From: Prevotella sp.
GTDB taxonomy: Bacteria > Bacillota_I > Bacilli_A > ML615J-28 > CAG-313
DNA length: 64,000 nucleotides
Assembly (NCBI GenBank): GCA_023665755.1
Contig: JAMPDF010000002.1
Coordinates: forward strand, 182,010-246,009
Direction of reading: 5' to 3'
Shown here: positions 44,880 through 52,572 of the stretch, piece by piece
Layout of the letters: each line of letters opens with the position of its first letter
How positions within the stretch are numbered: position 1 is the first letter of the stretch
The notes under the pieces: generated by a model
The model's input: only the letters and a program-made list of their open reading frames with translations
What the model was told of the DNA's origin: nothing
Databases searched by the model: none
Made by a program: the position numbers and the translations under genes

Positions 44880-45671
44880 ATGAAAGAACGAATTGCTTTG
44901 TTTTTTGATATTGATGGAACCTTATTTGATGCTACCACCAAGTCAGTGTTACCATCTACTATATATATGTTAGAAGAATTAGCCAAGCGGGAAAACTATG
45001 ATTGTTATTTGTCTACAGGAAGATCCCATCAAACCCTTGGCACAATGAATGCCTATTTGCACTTTTTTAAAGGACTCAATCTATCCAATGGACAAGAAAT
45101 TTATTTAAATCAAACGCTACTTTATGAAGGTGGGATTGACTCAGATACTATTAAAAGATTACTGGATATAGGAAATCAATATCATTATTCGATGGGAATG
45201 ATTACCCAACAAGACGTTGAAATGAACTTTTTTACAGAAGAAAGCTATCATAATTTTACAAATTATGTTAAAGCCAATGCAATTGATTTAAAAGGTGAAC
45301 CCTTTGATGTATCCAAAAAGGTATATCAAATTTGGCTATTTGCAACGAACGATGAAATTGATGCTCTTATACCACTATTTCCAGAATTATCCATCATCAA
45401 GTGGGGTAATTATGGCGCAGACATCATTCCCAAAGGGGTTTCAAAAGCAAAGGGAATTTTAGAAATCCAACAACGTCTAGGATATAAAAAAGAAAATATG
45501 TATGCTTTTGGTGATGGGGATAATGATGTGGAGATGTTTGGTGTAGTAGGAACTAGTGTAGCGATGAAAAATGCTAGTCCTCTTGCTAAATCAAAAGCCA
45601 CTTTTGTGACCGAAGATGCTTCAAAGGATGGATTGTATCTTGCTGTAAAACGCCTTGGACTAATTGAATAA
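44880..45671 (+). CDS. HAD superfamily phosphatase, Cof type
   Basis: A cytosolic sugar-phosphate or nucleotide phosphatase of the Cof/YwpJ-like group. HAD motif I is FFDIDGTLFDA, motif II LSTGRS, motif III the Lys in a PKGVSKAKGI context, and motif IV GDGDNDVEM. The 263-residue size and the C2-type cap fit Cof proteins. Two adjacent ATGs are possible (44877, 44880); the second has the better distance to AGGAG. The substrate cannot be told from sequence. The lipoprotein gene follows after 17 bp. Confidence 0.9.
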   Translation: MKERIALFFDIDGTLFDATTKSVLPSTIYMLEELAKRENYDCYLSTGRSHQTLGTMNAYLHFFKGLNLSNGQEIYLNQTLLYEGGIDSDTIKRLLDIGNQYHYSMGMITQQDVEMNFFTEESYHNFTNYVKANAIDLKGEPFDVSKKVYQIWLFATNDEIDALIPLFPELSIIKWGNYGADIIPKGVSKAKGILEIQQRLGYKKENMYAFGDGDNDVEMFGVVGTSVAMKNASPLAKSKATFVTEDASKDGLYLAVKRLGLIE

Positions 45672-45688
45672 ATCAGGAGGAGTTAACA

Positions 45689-46384
45689 ATGAAAATTAAA
45701 TTTAGATTATTTTGGATAATATTATTCTGTATCCCTTTATATTTGGATGTAGCATCTTGTGGTCCACGTCCAAAATACAATGTGGATATTTACACCTATG
45801 AAAATGGTGCGTTTGTAGTGCAAACAACAGAAAGATTAACTAGATATCAACGCATCAATATGAAAATGTATGACATTCCTGAATTAGAAGGATATACTTT
45901 TATAGGATGGTTTGAACCCTCGTTTCGAAATCATCAGAATTTATCTATTGATAATTATATAAATGATTATTTGAATAAGCAAAGTGATGGTAAAATTAGA
46001 CCAGGAATAGAATTTACTGTGTATGTCAATATGTCAATTTATCCCATATTGATTCAAACTGATAAGTTAGAAAGTTATGCTGAGAAAATCAACTTTGAAA
46101 TAGAATATTGTCAACCCATTTTACCATCAGATCAAAACCAGTGGAGTGTTCTTGATGCAAAATATGGAGATAAAATAGCTGATGTCTTGCCTAGTCTAGA
46201 ACCAGTAGAAGGGTATACGTTTGTTGGATATGCAGACATCCCTATTACACCAGAAGAATATGAAATAACAGGAATTCCCGAAGAACACCTTATTTCATTA
46301 GAGGATGAAATCAATTATCAATGGCTAATCGAATATGAAAGCAATTATCGCTGTATTTACCTAGTTTATCAAAAAAATAAATAG
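45689..46384 (+). CDS. lipoprotein with InlB/Flg-new-like repeat segments
   Basis: A 231-residue predicted surface lipoprotein. The signal peptide ends in the lipobox VASC, at about residue 24. Two segments, GYTFIGWFEP (near 70) and GYTFVGYAD (near 176), are the core of InlB B-type (Listeria-Bacteroides) repeats, each preceded by a beta-rich stretch. No enzyme motif. It sits between the HAD hydrolase and an MFS transporter with short spacings and strong AGGAGG, so the group is probably one transcript. Function unknown. Confidence 0.72.
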   Translation: MKIKFRLFWIILFCIPLYLDVASCGPRPKYNVDIYTYENGAFVVQTTERLTRYQRINMKMYDIPELEGYTFIGWFEPSFRNHQNLSIDNYINDYLNKQSDGKIRPGIEFTVYVNMSIYPILIQTDKLESYAEKINFEIEYCQPILPSDQNQWSVLDAKYGDKIADVLPSLEPVEGYTFVGYADIPITPEEYEITGIPEEHLISLEDEINYQWLIEYESNYRCIYLVYQKNK

Positions 46385-46391
46385 GTGATAC

Positions 46392-47432
46392 ATGATAGTC
46401 TCGAACACTTTAAAATGGAAAGTATACTTGTTATCTATTTTACATTTTTTTGTAGATGGCATTTGTGCATATACTATTTTTAATCGTTTGTATGTAACAG
46501 AAAATTATACAGTGATTATTCTTGTCTTTGTCATTTATAATACGCTTGCTTTTATGACGCAGCCTTTCTTGGGGATGATGATAGATGCGTTAGGCAAAGA
46601 AAAGTTATGGCTGAATGCCTCACTTGTTTTATTACTTTTGGGTGCAGTGATTCCATTATACACTTGGATCAGTCTATTTTTGATTGGCATAGCCAATTCA
46701 ATGTTTCATGTAGTAGGTGGGAAATATACCGTTTATGTATCCCAGGATAAATCTGCTTATTTAGGGTTATTTGTAGCTTTAGGGGCAAGCGGATTGGCTG
46801 TTGGCAGTTATATATACACTCCCTTTTTGTTCCCCCTATTGGTAAGTCTAACCGCCATTTTAGGATTACTTTGTTTGTTTTTAAAAGATGAGTATAAAGA
46901 TTATCCTCAACTACATACCATGCCACGGTGGTCAAAAGTAGAAAAAAGGGACGTGCTTATACTCGGTTTAGCTGTAACCATTCGGGCAATCATAGGTAAA
47001 GCTGCTCCACCATTATTTGAACCAACTACTTTCCTTTTAGTAGGCATTGGCATTGCTTCAACATTAGGTAAAATAATAGGTGGTATTCTTGCGGATAAAA
47101 TGGGGATTGGGTTAACCGTTTGGATGACACTTCCTCTTGCTTTGATAGGATATTTGTTTTTTAGAGAAAATGCAGTGATGTATTTAGTATCTACTCTATT
47201 ATTTAATACCACGATGCCAATTACTTTATTTTTAGCAAATCAAAATATGAAACAAAGAGAAGGACTTAGTTTTGGTATTCTTGCATTTACGTTATTTCCT
47301 GGTTATTTGCTAGGTGATTTGTATCACTATTTAAAACTTCCATTTGCTCCTTTACTCGTTGTTTGTATTGGTTTAACCATAGCTATTATTATAATGATAG
47401 ATAGAAAGATGAGAAAAAGAAAAATATGTTAG
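46392..47432 (+). CDS. MFS transporter
   Basis: A 346-residue membrane protein with about ten hydrophobic segments arranged as two halves. The loop between helices 2 and 3 (GMMIDALGKEKLW) is the MFS motif A region, and an equivalent loop (GGILADKMGI) is found in the second half. It is shorter than most 12-helix MFS proteins. The substrate is not predictable. It starts seven bases after the lipoprotein gene, with AGGTGA before the ATG, and overlaps the next gene by seven bases. Confidence 0.8.
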   Translation: MIVSNTLKWKVYLLSILHFFVDGICAYTIFNRLYVTENYTVIILVFVIYNTLAFMTQPFLGMMIDALGKEKLWLNASLVLLLLGAVIPLYTWISLFLIGIANSMFHVVGGKYTVYVSQDKSAYLGLFVALGASGLAVGSYIYTPFLFPLLVSLTAILGLLCLFLKDEYKDYPQLHTMPRWSKVEKRDVLILGLAVTIRAIIGKAAPPLFEPTTFLLVGIGIASTLGKIIGGILADKMGIGLTVWMTLPLALIGYLFFRENAVMYLVSTLLFNTTMPITLFLANQNMKQREGLSFGILAFTLFPGYLLGDLYHYLKLPFAPLLVVCIGLTIAIIIMIDRKMRKRKIC

Positions 47433-47791
47433 AGGCATTGATACTGACCATTTTAATAGAAATTGTTGTGCTTGCTTTTTTAAACGTAAAAGATTATAAA
47501 ATATATATGCTTTCGATAGTACTGAATATTTGTACTAACATAAGCTTAAACGTCTTTTTACTCAACTATGATTTTCACAGTACATGGAGTTATGTCATTA
47601 CAGTTGTTGTCTTAGAAATAGCTGTTATTTGGATAGAGTCTATGGGATATTGGCTTTATTTGAAACAGTATAAAAAATCATTATTTTATGCAATTATACT
47701 GAACGTTACAAGCTTTGGTATAGGGATTGTTTTGAACTGGATATTTCACTATGACCTTGCTATAGAAATGCTTCGTTCATTATTTCCGTAG
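47426..47791 (+). CDS. four-helix membrane protein, hypothetical
   Basis: A 121-residue protein made almost entirely of four membrane segments, with YVITVVVLEIAVIWIESMGYWLYLK in two pieces in the middle. No family was recognised. It overlaps the end of the MFS gene, so the two are probably expressed together and may function together. Confidence 0.6.
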   Translation: MLEALILTILIEIVVLAFLNVKDYKIYMLSIVLNICTNISLNVFLLNYDFHSTWSYVITVVVLEIAVIWIESMGYWLYLKQYKKSLFYAIILNVTSFGIGIVLNWIFHYDLAIEMLRSLFP

Positions 47792-47838
47792 AAAATTCAC
47801 TTATGAAAGAAAAAACTACCTGAAGGGATAATCAAAAT

Positions 47839-48519
47839 ATGAAAGATCAATTTTTGGAAACCATTTTTAAATATCAAGTGGCAAACATTGAAAAACTCAA
47901 ACAATTTGGTTTTATACTACAAGAAAATGAATATCACTATGAAACTAAAATAGTTGATGATCAGTTTGTTTTAAGCATTTGTATTTCTTCTACAGGGAAT
48001 ATTGAAACCAAAATGATTGAATTAGCAACAGGGGAAGTCTATACTTTATATCAAGTTGAAAGTGCAAAGGGGAGTTTTGTGGGGAGAGTAAGGACAGCAT
48101 ATTGTGATATATTACAAGAAATTGCATCACAATGTTTTGATAAGGAGATTTTCCAAAATGATTGGACAAAACAAATCATTCGTTATGTGCGGACCAAGTA
48201 TAGGGATGAATTAGAGTACTTGTGGGAAAAGACTCCAGATTGTGCCATTTGGCGTAGAAAGGATAATCAAAAGTGGTATGGTGCAATTATTACCATTTGT
48301 AAAAATAAAATAGGACTATCTTCTAATGAAAAAGTGGATATTATTAATTTGCGAATAGATTGTGATGAATTAGAAGAGATAGTAGATAACAAATATTATT
48401 TTCGCGCTTATCATATGAACAAAAAACATTGGGTGAGTATTTGTTTAGATGGTGCTGTTTCACTAGAGGAAATTCAAATAAGAATAGATCAAAGTTTCCA
48501 AATGGCAGGTCAAAAATAA
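47839..48519 (+). CDS. MmcQ/YjbR family protein
   Basis: A 226-residue protein whose C-terminal 110 residues match the MmcQ/YjbR fold (a CyaY-like alpha/beta fold sometimes called DNA-binding): WEKTPDCAIWRRKDNQKWY, then INLRID, and YFRAYHMNKKHWVSICLDG. The N-terminal half (MKDQFLETIFKYQ, NIETKMIELATGEVY) is a separate domain often found fused to YjbR in gut Bacillota. The biochemical role of the family is not established. The ribosome binding site is only a weak AAGGG. Confidence 0.75.
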   Translation: MKDQFLETIFKYQVANIEKLKQFGFILQENEYHYETKIVDDQFVLSICISSTGNIETKMIELATGEVYTLYQVESAKGSFVGRVRTAYCDILQEIASQCFDKEIFQNDWTKQIIRYVRTKYRDELEYLWEKTPDCAIWRRKDNQKWYGAIITICKNKIGLSSNEKVDIINLRIDCDELEEIVDNKYYFRAYHMNKKHWVSICLDGAVSLEEIQIRIDQSFQMAGQK

Positions 48520-48546
48520 AAAACAACTTGATATTTCATCAAGTTG
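48512..48546 (-). terminator. terminator of the def transcript
   Basis: On the minus strand, CAACTTGAT / ATCAAGTTG with a 5-base loop is followed by a long T run. The plus-strand side has only an A-rich tail after it. Confidence 0.8.
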
Positions 48547-48573
48547 GAAAAAGATTTCTATTGAGAATGCATT

Positions 48574-49152
48574 TTAATGATCATCTTGGCCAAAATCAAC
48601 AGGTGTAGAGTTAGGTAGGATTTCAAATGGATTTGCTTTGTTGATATGATCTACGAATAAAGTGCCATTGAGATGATCATATTCGTGTTGGAATACGACC
48701 GCAATATAGTTTTTTAAGCGAAGACGAACTTTCATTATTTTTTCTGTACTATAAATATAAGTTTCAATTGTCACACGTTTAGCACGATGAACATATCCTC
48801 TTACATCTCTGTCAACAGATAAACATCCTTCGCCTGAATCAAGGTACGTTTTTTCTTCAGAGTAACTCACCAATTTAGGATTAATCATAGGATAGAAATG
48901 CAAATCTCCCTTTTCATCATAAGCCAATATCACAAGCATTTTTTTGCATACACCGATTTGTGGTGCCGCAAGACCAACACCCGGGCGTAGATTGTATTTT
49001 TTGGCTAGCGCTTCATCTTGAGATTGAAATAAATATTCAATCATATCTTTCATAGTCTGTTCATCTTCATTAGATAAAGGGATAGGGACTTCTTCGCATT
49101 TTGTTCTCAGTAAAACATTTCCTTCGCGAATAATATCTTTCATTAAAATCAT
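48574..49152 (-). CDS. def: peptide deformylase
   Basis: Removes the formyl group from the initiator methionine of new proteins. All three metal/catalytic motifs are intact: GVGLAAPQIG (motif 1), GEGCLSVD (motif 2, Cys ligand) and QHEYDHLNG (motif 3, HExxH). At 192 residues, with an insert between motifs 1 and 2, it belongs to the Gram-positive type 2 group. GAGGTGATACA lies ahead of the chosen ATG; a second ATG is three codons in. It stands alone, convergent with the YjbR gene. Confidence 0.97.
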   Translation of the reverse strand: MILMKDIIREGNVLLRTKCEEVPIPLSNEDEQTMKDMIEYLFQSQDEALAKKYNLRPGVGLAAPQIGVCKKMLVILAYDEKGDLHFYPMINPKLVSYSEEKTYLDSGEGCLSVDRDVRGYVHRAKRVTIETYIYSTEKIMKVRLRLKNYIAVVFQHEYDHLNGTLFVDHINKANPFEILPNSTPVDFGQDDH

Positions 49153-49210
49153 TGTATCACCTCATTACGTATATTATACTTGATTATCAATAAAAAAACA
49201 AGTAAAGTAA

Positions 49211-49243
49211 AAAAATGGTTAGGAAAATTTCCTAACCATTTTT
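49211..49243. terminator. bidirectional terminator
   Basis: AAAAATGGTTAGGA / TCCTAACCATTTTT stem with a short loop; lies just after the zinc-ribbon lipoprotein stop on the minus strand and upstream of def. Confidence 0.9.
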
Positions 49244-49246
49244 GAA

Positions 49247-50161
49247 TTATTCATTCATTTCAGCAGGTTTGTTCACAATAGTTGAACCAATCTTTGACAA
49301 GGTGGCTTCAAGAACAATATGTCCTTGTATTGGTGTAAGATCAATATCTAAACTAAACAATATTTCTTTCATATGTCCTCTTTGTACAAGAATACTGAAA
49401 GTTGGGATAGATACTTCAACTGGAATACCTTGTGATTGAATCAATTCATTAATCATAGCAGCAATTTGTTCAGTGTTCGCTATTCTAAAGCCATTTTCTC
49501 TTGTAAACATATCGGCTATTTCTTCAAAAGGTAGAGTAGTAATATCCTCTTTAGAGAAACCTTCTAAAGGATATTGTGCTGATAATTGATAAGTTGCATC
49601 CACTTTTTGATAGATATAAAGGCAATCATTTGCAAAGGTTAAGAAAAAATTACTTTGTTCGCCCATTGTTTCAATAGATAGTTGTATATTATCACCATCT
49701 CTTTGAATTTGTATTTGTGCTATTTCTGATTGAAAATAACCGCTTTCTGGCTCTTGCAACATCATGGTAAGGGTAATCTGGCAGGTTAAACTCTTAGTAA
49801 CCAACTCTTCTAAAGCGTTAGCAAAATAATCATCAGGTTCTGTTAAAGGTTCTCCATCTTTTTTTCCACATACTGTACAAGTTTTAGGTGAGGAATATGT
49901 AGCTACAGTCCATTTATGACCAAGTGGTCCACCAAGAGTGGCATTACAAATGGTACAATGACTAGCATGTTCACAATCCGCTTTTGAACCGATATGATTT
50001 AAAACACCACCTGAGGTTTCTCCACAAGTTGAACAATATGCAGCATGGGTACAAGTAGCCTCTACCCAAGTATGTTTTTCGCATTTTTCCTTTTTACATC
50101 CAGTAAAATACATTCCTAAACATATAGCTAAGGTAAGTATGATTAAACTTCTTTTCTTCAT
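49247..50161 (-). CDS. lipoprotein with repeated zinc-ribbon-like Cys/His motifs
   Basis: A 304-residue predicted lipoprotein: signal peptide ending in FTGC, at about residue 22. The next 85 residues hold three or four Cys/His units (CEKHTWVEATCTHAAYC, CSTCG, CEHASHC, CTICN, CTVCG) of the H-x-W-x-x-ATC-x-x-x-x-x-C-x-x-CG kind seen repeatedly in surface proteins of gut Bacillota. The C-terminal 180 residues form a beta-rich domain of unknown type (LTCQITLTMML, IQIQRDGDNIQLS). The start at 50161 is supported by AAAGGA nine bases away. Function unknown; metal binding by the ribbons is plausible. Confidence 0.72.
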   Translation of the reverse strand: MKKRSLIILTLAICLGMYFTGCKKEKCEKHTWVEATCTHAAYCSTCGETSGGVLNHIGSKADCEHASHCTICNATLGGPLGHKWTVATYSSPKTCTVCGKKDGEPLTEPDDYFANALEELVTKSLTCQITLTMMLQEPESGYFQSEIAQIQIQRDGDNIQLSIETMGEQSNFFLTFANDCLYIYQKVDATYQLSAQYPLEGFSKEDITTLPFEEIADMFTRENGFRIANTEQIAAMINELIQSQGIPVEVSIPTFSILVQRGHMKEILFSLDIDLTPIQGHIVLEATLSKIGSTIVNKPAEMNE

Positions 50162-50292
50162 ATTAAAATTCCTTTCTTTCATACATTATATCATAGATAC
50201 TCTTAAAAAATCAAGCACAAAAGTGAAAAATTGGAAATTACTCGAATTATGTAAAAAAGTTATCTTATCTAAAGCAGAAATATTTGTTGTAC

Positions 50293-50319
50293 AAAAAAAG
50301 GCTCTTCTGAGCCTTTTTT
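50293..50319. terminator. terminator of the second YjcZ-type gene
   Basis: AAAAAAGGCTC / GAGCCTTTTTT stem with loop TTCT and tracts on both sides. Confidence 0.88.
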
Positions 50320-50332
50320 GTTTGGATTTCAA

Positions 50333-50476
50333 TTACCAACGTGCAGTACCAATAATTACTAAAAGAATGAATAATACAAGGATTAAAGCATAGCCATAAC
50401 CACCGAATGTATTGGTGTTGCAACAAGGATTGGTTGTTTGTGCGCAACAGTTGTAGCCATAATTAGGTTGATACAT
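50333..50476 (-). CDS. YjcZ-family small membrane protein, longer form
   Basis: A 47-residue peptide: a Cys-, Asn- and Tyr-rich start (YNCCAQTTNPCCNTNTFGG) followed by the hallmark GYGYALILVLFILLVIIGTARW. An AAGGAGGG site precedes the ATG and a terminator follows the stop. It belongs to the same family as the peptide at 34766-34855. Such proteins are enriched among sporulation genes in Bacilli; the precise role is unknown. Confidence 0.88.
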   Translation of the reverse strand: MYQPNYGYNCCAQTTNPCCNTNTFGGYGYALILVLFILLVIIGTARW

Positions 50477-50522
50477 AATTTCCCTCCTTTTTGAAATAAA
50501 AGTAATTCCTTTTGTTTCAATT

Positions 50523-50549
50523 TATCTTATGCATATTTTGTAAATTTGT
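50523..50549 (-). promoter_or_regulatory. SigE/SigK-like promoter of the second YjcZ-type gene
   Basis: On the minus strand AC (50549-50548), 16 bases, CATAAGATA (50531-50523). This is the same AC-N16-CATAnnnTA arrangement as upstream of the first YjcZ-type gene. Confidence 0.55.
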
Positions 50550-50605
50550 TAGTTTATCCGCCTAATTTTATCAAAAATGTGGTATAATAAAAATAGGTGA
50601 AACAA

Positions 50606-50884
50606 ATGAAAAAAGAAAATAAGAAAAAGACAAATGAAACAATTGATTCAACATATGAAATCGATTATGATTTATTTACGGTAGATGAAATCATCAAGAT
50701 TATTGAATTTTATCATACTATGACCAAATATGTGAATCACAAAGTCAGCAAAGACATCATCAAAACACGTTATCTCGAATATAAAAATATTATTCATAAT
50801 CTTTCTTTAGAAAAAAAGTATAATGAACGATTTTATAAATCAACTGGCATTTCCATTTATGAAGAAATGAAACAAATCCTTTAA
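50606..50884 (+). CDS. UPF0223 family protein (YktA-like)
   Basis: A 92-residue cytosolic protein of unknown function. The block IDYDLFTVDEIIKIIEFYHTM matches the family's DYDWSTEEIVxVxxFF start, and the YLEYKNIIHNLSLEKKYNERFYKSTGISIYEEMK end matches its Y-FK-IVPSK-EEK...F...SGYSxY part. ATG 50606 was chosen over a GTG at 50597 because AGGTGA lies directly upstream of it. The 3' end overlaps the convergent gene by four bases. Confidence 0.75.
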   Translation: MKKENKKKTNETIDSTYEIDYDLFTVDEIIKIIEFYHTMTKYVNHKVSKDIIKTRYLEYKNIIHNLSLEKKYNERFYKSTGISIYEEMKQIL

Positions 50885-51132
50885 TGCATAGATGTGTCTT
50901 CTCGGATACCCAAATAGTTTTCAATGCGTGTTATACGTTTGTGTAAATCATTGATCTGTCGTCTCATTTCCGCAAATTCTGTATCCAATACATTCATATC
51001 ATAAGTATTCATCGGTGCTGGATAGGGACTTGGTGTAGGGTAATAATCTTGATAAGGATAAGGATAGTTCCTGTTTTGATTGTTTGAATCAGGGTAAGAT
51101 CCATTTTTATTTTTTCTAAAAAAATTAAACAT
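50881..51132 (-). CDS. small Pro/Tyr-rich coiled-coil protein, probably sporulation-related
   Basis: An 83-residue product: MFNFFRKNKNG, then a Tyr/Pro-rich stretch (YPYPYQDYYPTPSPYP), then a short coiled coil (FAEMRRQINDLHKRITRIENYLG). No family was assigned. Three ATGs in a row precede FNFF; the innermost (51132) has the best distance to AAAGGAG. The SigE/SigK-like promoter element upstream and the neighbours YjcZ and YlbD suggest a spore coat or mother-cell protein; this is inference. Confidence 0.6.
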   Translation of the reverse strand: MFNFFRKNKNGSYPDSNNQNRNYPYPYQDYYPTPSPYPAPMNTYDMNVLDTEFAEMRRQINDLHKRITRIENYLGIREDTSMH

Positions 51133-51151
51133 CATCATTCTCCTTTCAATT

Positions 51152-51179
51152 TAAGATATGAAAAAGCGTAAACTTTTGT
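51152..51179 (-). promoter_or_regulatory. SigE/SigK-like promoter of the coiled-coil gene
   Basis: On the minus strand AC (51179-51178), 17 bases, CATATCTTA (51160-51152), matching AC-N16/17-CATAnnnTA. Confidence 0.5.
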
Positions 51180-51180
51180 C

Positions 51181-51208
51181 ACAAAAAATTCCTTTCTTTA
51201 ATAAATTA
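51181..51208 (+). promoter_or_regulatory. possible sporulation promoter of ylbD-ylbE
   Basis: AC at 51181-51182, 17 bases, then AATAAATTA at 51200-51208, one mismatch from CATAnnnTA. It is back to back with the element for the coiled-coil gene. Confidence 0.3.
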
Positions 51209-51226
51209 AAGTAGGGAGGTAGAAAT

Positions 51227-51616
51227 ATGGCATCACGTATGGACGAATTTAGAACTTTTTTAAGCAGTCATCCAGGAATTCAACAAGACGTAGAAAGCGG
51301 CAACCACACATGGCAACAGATGTATGAAGATTGGGTGATTCTAGGGGAAGAAAATCCCAAATGGCAAGTATACAGGCAAGCACAGTCTAATTCAAATACT
51401 ACCCAAAAAACTGCATCTACAGGAAAACCAGGAACCATTGAGGAGTTGCTTTCGTCAACAAGTTTAAAGAATGTCATCAATTATGTGAAAAAGATTGATC
51501 CAGATTCAATTAGTAAAACACTCAATACAGTACAAAAGGTGTTGCAAATCACGCAAAGTTTTGGAGGAAGACCGACAGGAATATACAATCAAAATTACAA
51601 TAGTTGGTGGGATTAA
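51227..51616 (+). CDS. ylbD: YlbD-like putative spore coat protein
   Basis: A 129-residue protein with the YlbD_coat pattern near the start: FRTFLSSHPGIQQDVESGNHTWQQMYEDWVILGEENPKW (read from residue 8 to 45, here split: FRTFLSSHPGI, then HTWQQMYEDWVILGE). The rest is low-complexity Gln/Ser/Thr and a C-terminal helix pair. The following gene is YlbE-like, the same order as in B. subtilis, which strengthens the call. An AGGGAGGT site precedes the ATG. The coat role is family knowledge from Bacillus. Confidence 0.82.
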   Translation: MASRMDEFRTFLSSHPGIQQDVESGNHTWQQMYEDWVILGEENPKWQVYRQAQSNSNTTQKTASTGKPGTIEELLSSTSLKNVINYVKKIDPDSISKTLNTVQKVLQITQSFGGRPTGIYNQNYNSWWD

Positions 51617-51840
51617 TGATTGCGAGTGTTTTAGAAAAATTATATTCAAATGATGTTTATCTCAATTATATTCGCTATAATCCAAGATGGTATGTTGTTT
51701 TGAATCGTAATCCCAGTGCAATTTCTGATTTTGAAAAAGAAGTTAAGGTGAATCTTAAGATGACAACATCGGATAAAATAGAAACGTTGAGAAAGCAAAT
51801 TGATTTTATCAATGGTATGCTCAAGTATATTAGCAGCTAA
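51616..51840 (+). CDS. ylbE: YlbE-like protein
   Basis: A 74-residue protein with the family core YIRYNPRWYVVLNRNPSAISDFEKE (NPxWYR-LxRNP form) and a short C-terminal helix. The start ATG shares one base with the ylbD stop codon and GGTGGGA lies before it. Function unknown; co-occurs with YlbD in spore-forming Bacilli. Confidence 0.82.
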   Translation: MIASVLEKLYSNDVYLNYIRYNPRWYVVLNRNPSAISDFEKEVKVNLKMTTSDKIETLRKQIDFINGMLKYISS

Positions 51841-51878
51841 TATAAAAGTGTCAAGCCTTTTTACTTGACACTTTTATA
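51841..51878. terminator. terminator after ylbE, overlapping the rpsP promoter
   Basis: TATAAAAGTGTCAAG / CTTGACACTTTTATA, a 15-bp perfect stem with an 8-base T-rich loop. Its right arm contains the TTGACA -35 box of the next promoter. Confidence 0.85.
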
Positions 51879-51894
51879 TGCTTTATGATATAAT
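51865..51894 (+). promoter_or_regulatory. SigA promoter of rpsP-khpA
   Basis: TTGACA at 51865-51870 and TATAAT at 51889-51894, spacer 18 bp, 31 bases before rpsP. Confidence 0.85.
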
Positions 51895-51925
51895 CACTTT
51901 GTCAATATATGAGGAGGTAATATTT

Positions 51926-52198
51926 ATGGTAAAATTAAGATCACAAAGATATGGATCAAAGAAAAAACCTTTCTATCGTATTGTTGCGACAGATTCACGC
52001 AATCCTCGTGATGGTCGTCACATTGAAGTAGTTGGCACATATAACCCACTTACAACTCCAGCTACAGTAAAATTCGATGAAGAAAAAGTAATGAAATGGT
52101 TAAGTTTAGGCGCAAAACCTACAGATACTGTAAAATCACTTTTAACTAAAGAAGGGCTAATTGTTAAATTCTTAGAAAATCAAGCAAAAGGTGAATAG
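51926..52198 (+). CDS. rpsP: 30S ribosomal protein S16
   Basis: S16 helps fold the 5' and central domains of 16S rRNA. The 90 residues show VKLRSQRYGSKKKPFYRIVATDSRNPRDGR (split here: VKLRSQRYGSKKKPFYRIV), EVVGTYNP and the DTVKSLLTKEGL tail. ATG 51926 follows GAGGAGGT; a longer frame upstream would start inside the promoter. khpA starts nine bases after the stop. Confidence 0.98.
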   Translation: MVKLRSQRYGSKKKPFYRIVATDSRNPRDGRHIEVVGTYNPLTTPATVKFDEEKVMKWLSLGAKPTDTVKSLLTKEGLIVKFLENQAKGE

Positions 52199-52207
52199 GT
52201 GAACGAA

Positions 52208-52459
52208 ATGGCGGAAATTAATTATGAAAGCTTAGTAGCAGAATTAATCAAGCCACTTGTAACACATCCTGAAGATGTAAAAACAACTAGTTCTATCGAT
52301 GGAGATAAAGTTTTAGTCAAAGCTTTGGTAAATCCTGATGATTTAGGAAGAGTCATAGGCAAAAAAGGACGCGTTGCAAGTGCGATTCGAACAATTGCTC
52401 ACGCGGCAGCGATTCGCCAAAAGCAAAGTCTTGATATTGAATTTAGTGCAAACGAATAG
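52208..52459 (+). CDS. khpA: KH-domain RNA-binding protein KhpA
   Basis: KhpA (YlqC) forms a complex with KhpB and binds RNA, affecting cell division and envelope synthesis in Gram-positive bacteria. The 83-residue product has the GxxG loop of the KH domain in GRVIGKKGRVASAIRTI. ATG 52208 has AGGTGA six bases ahead, better than GTG 52199. rpsP-khpA is the standard pair. A strong terminator follows, so rimM-trmD, which normally continue this operon, are separated here. Confidence 0.95.
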   Translation: MAEINYESLVAELIKPLVTHPEDVKTTSSIDGDKVLVKALVNPDDLGRVIGKKGRVASAIRTIAHAAAIRQKQSLDIEFSANE

Positions 52460-52498
52460 ATGTTTGTATAACAAATGTTTGTTATACAAACATTTTTA
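52460..52498 (+). terminator. terminator after khpA
   Basis: ATGTTTGTATAAC / GTTATACAAACAT, a 13-bp perfect stem with an 8-base loop, then TTTTTATTT. Confidence 0.92.
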
Positions 52499-52525
52499 TT
52501 TGCCTTTTCGCATATTTTGTAGTAA

Positions 52526-52549
52526 TATATAAACAATAGTTTATATAAT
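52526..52549 (+). promoter_or_regulatory. ArsR-type operator overlapping the arsR-cadA promoter
   Basis: A perfect inverted repeat TATATAAAC-AATA-GTTTATATA at 52526-52547, the form bound by SmtB/CadC/ZntR-type ArsR repressors. A TATAAT at 52544-52549 overlaps its right half, so a bound repressor would block RNA polymerase. The -35 is not clear. Confidence 0.72.
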
Positions 52550-52572
52550 CATAAGAAAAGGATGATACATTT

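Noticed and set aside
51878..51925. 16-codon N-terminal extension of S16
   Set aside because: It would begin inside the promoter spacer; S16 starts at MVKLRSQRYG with GAGGAGGT before it.
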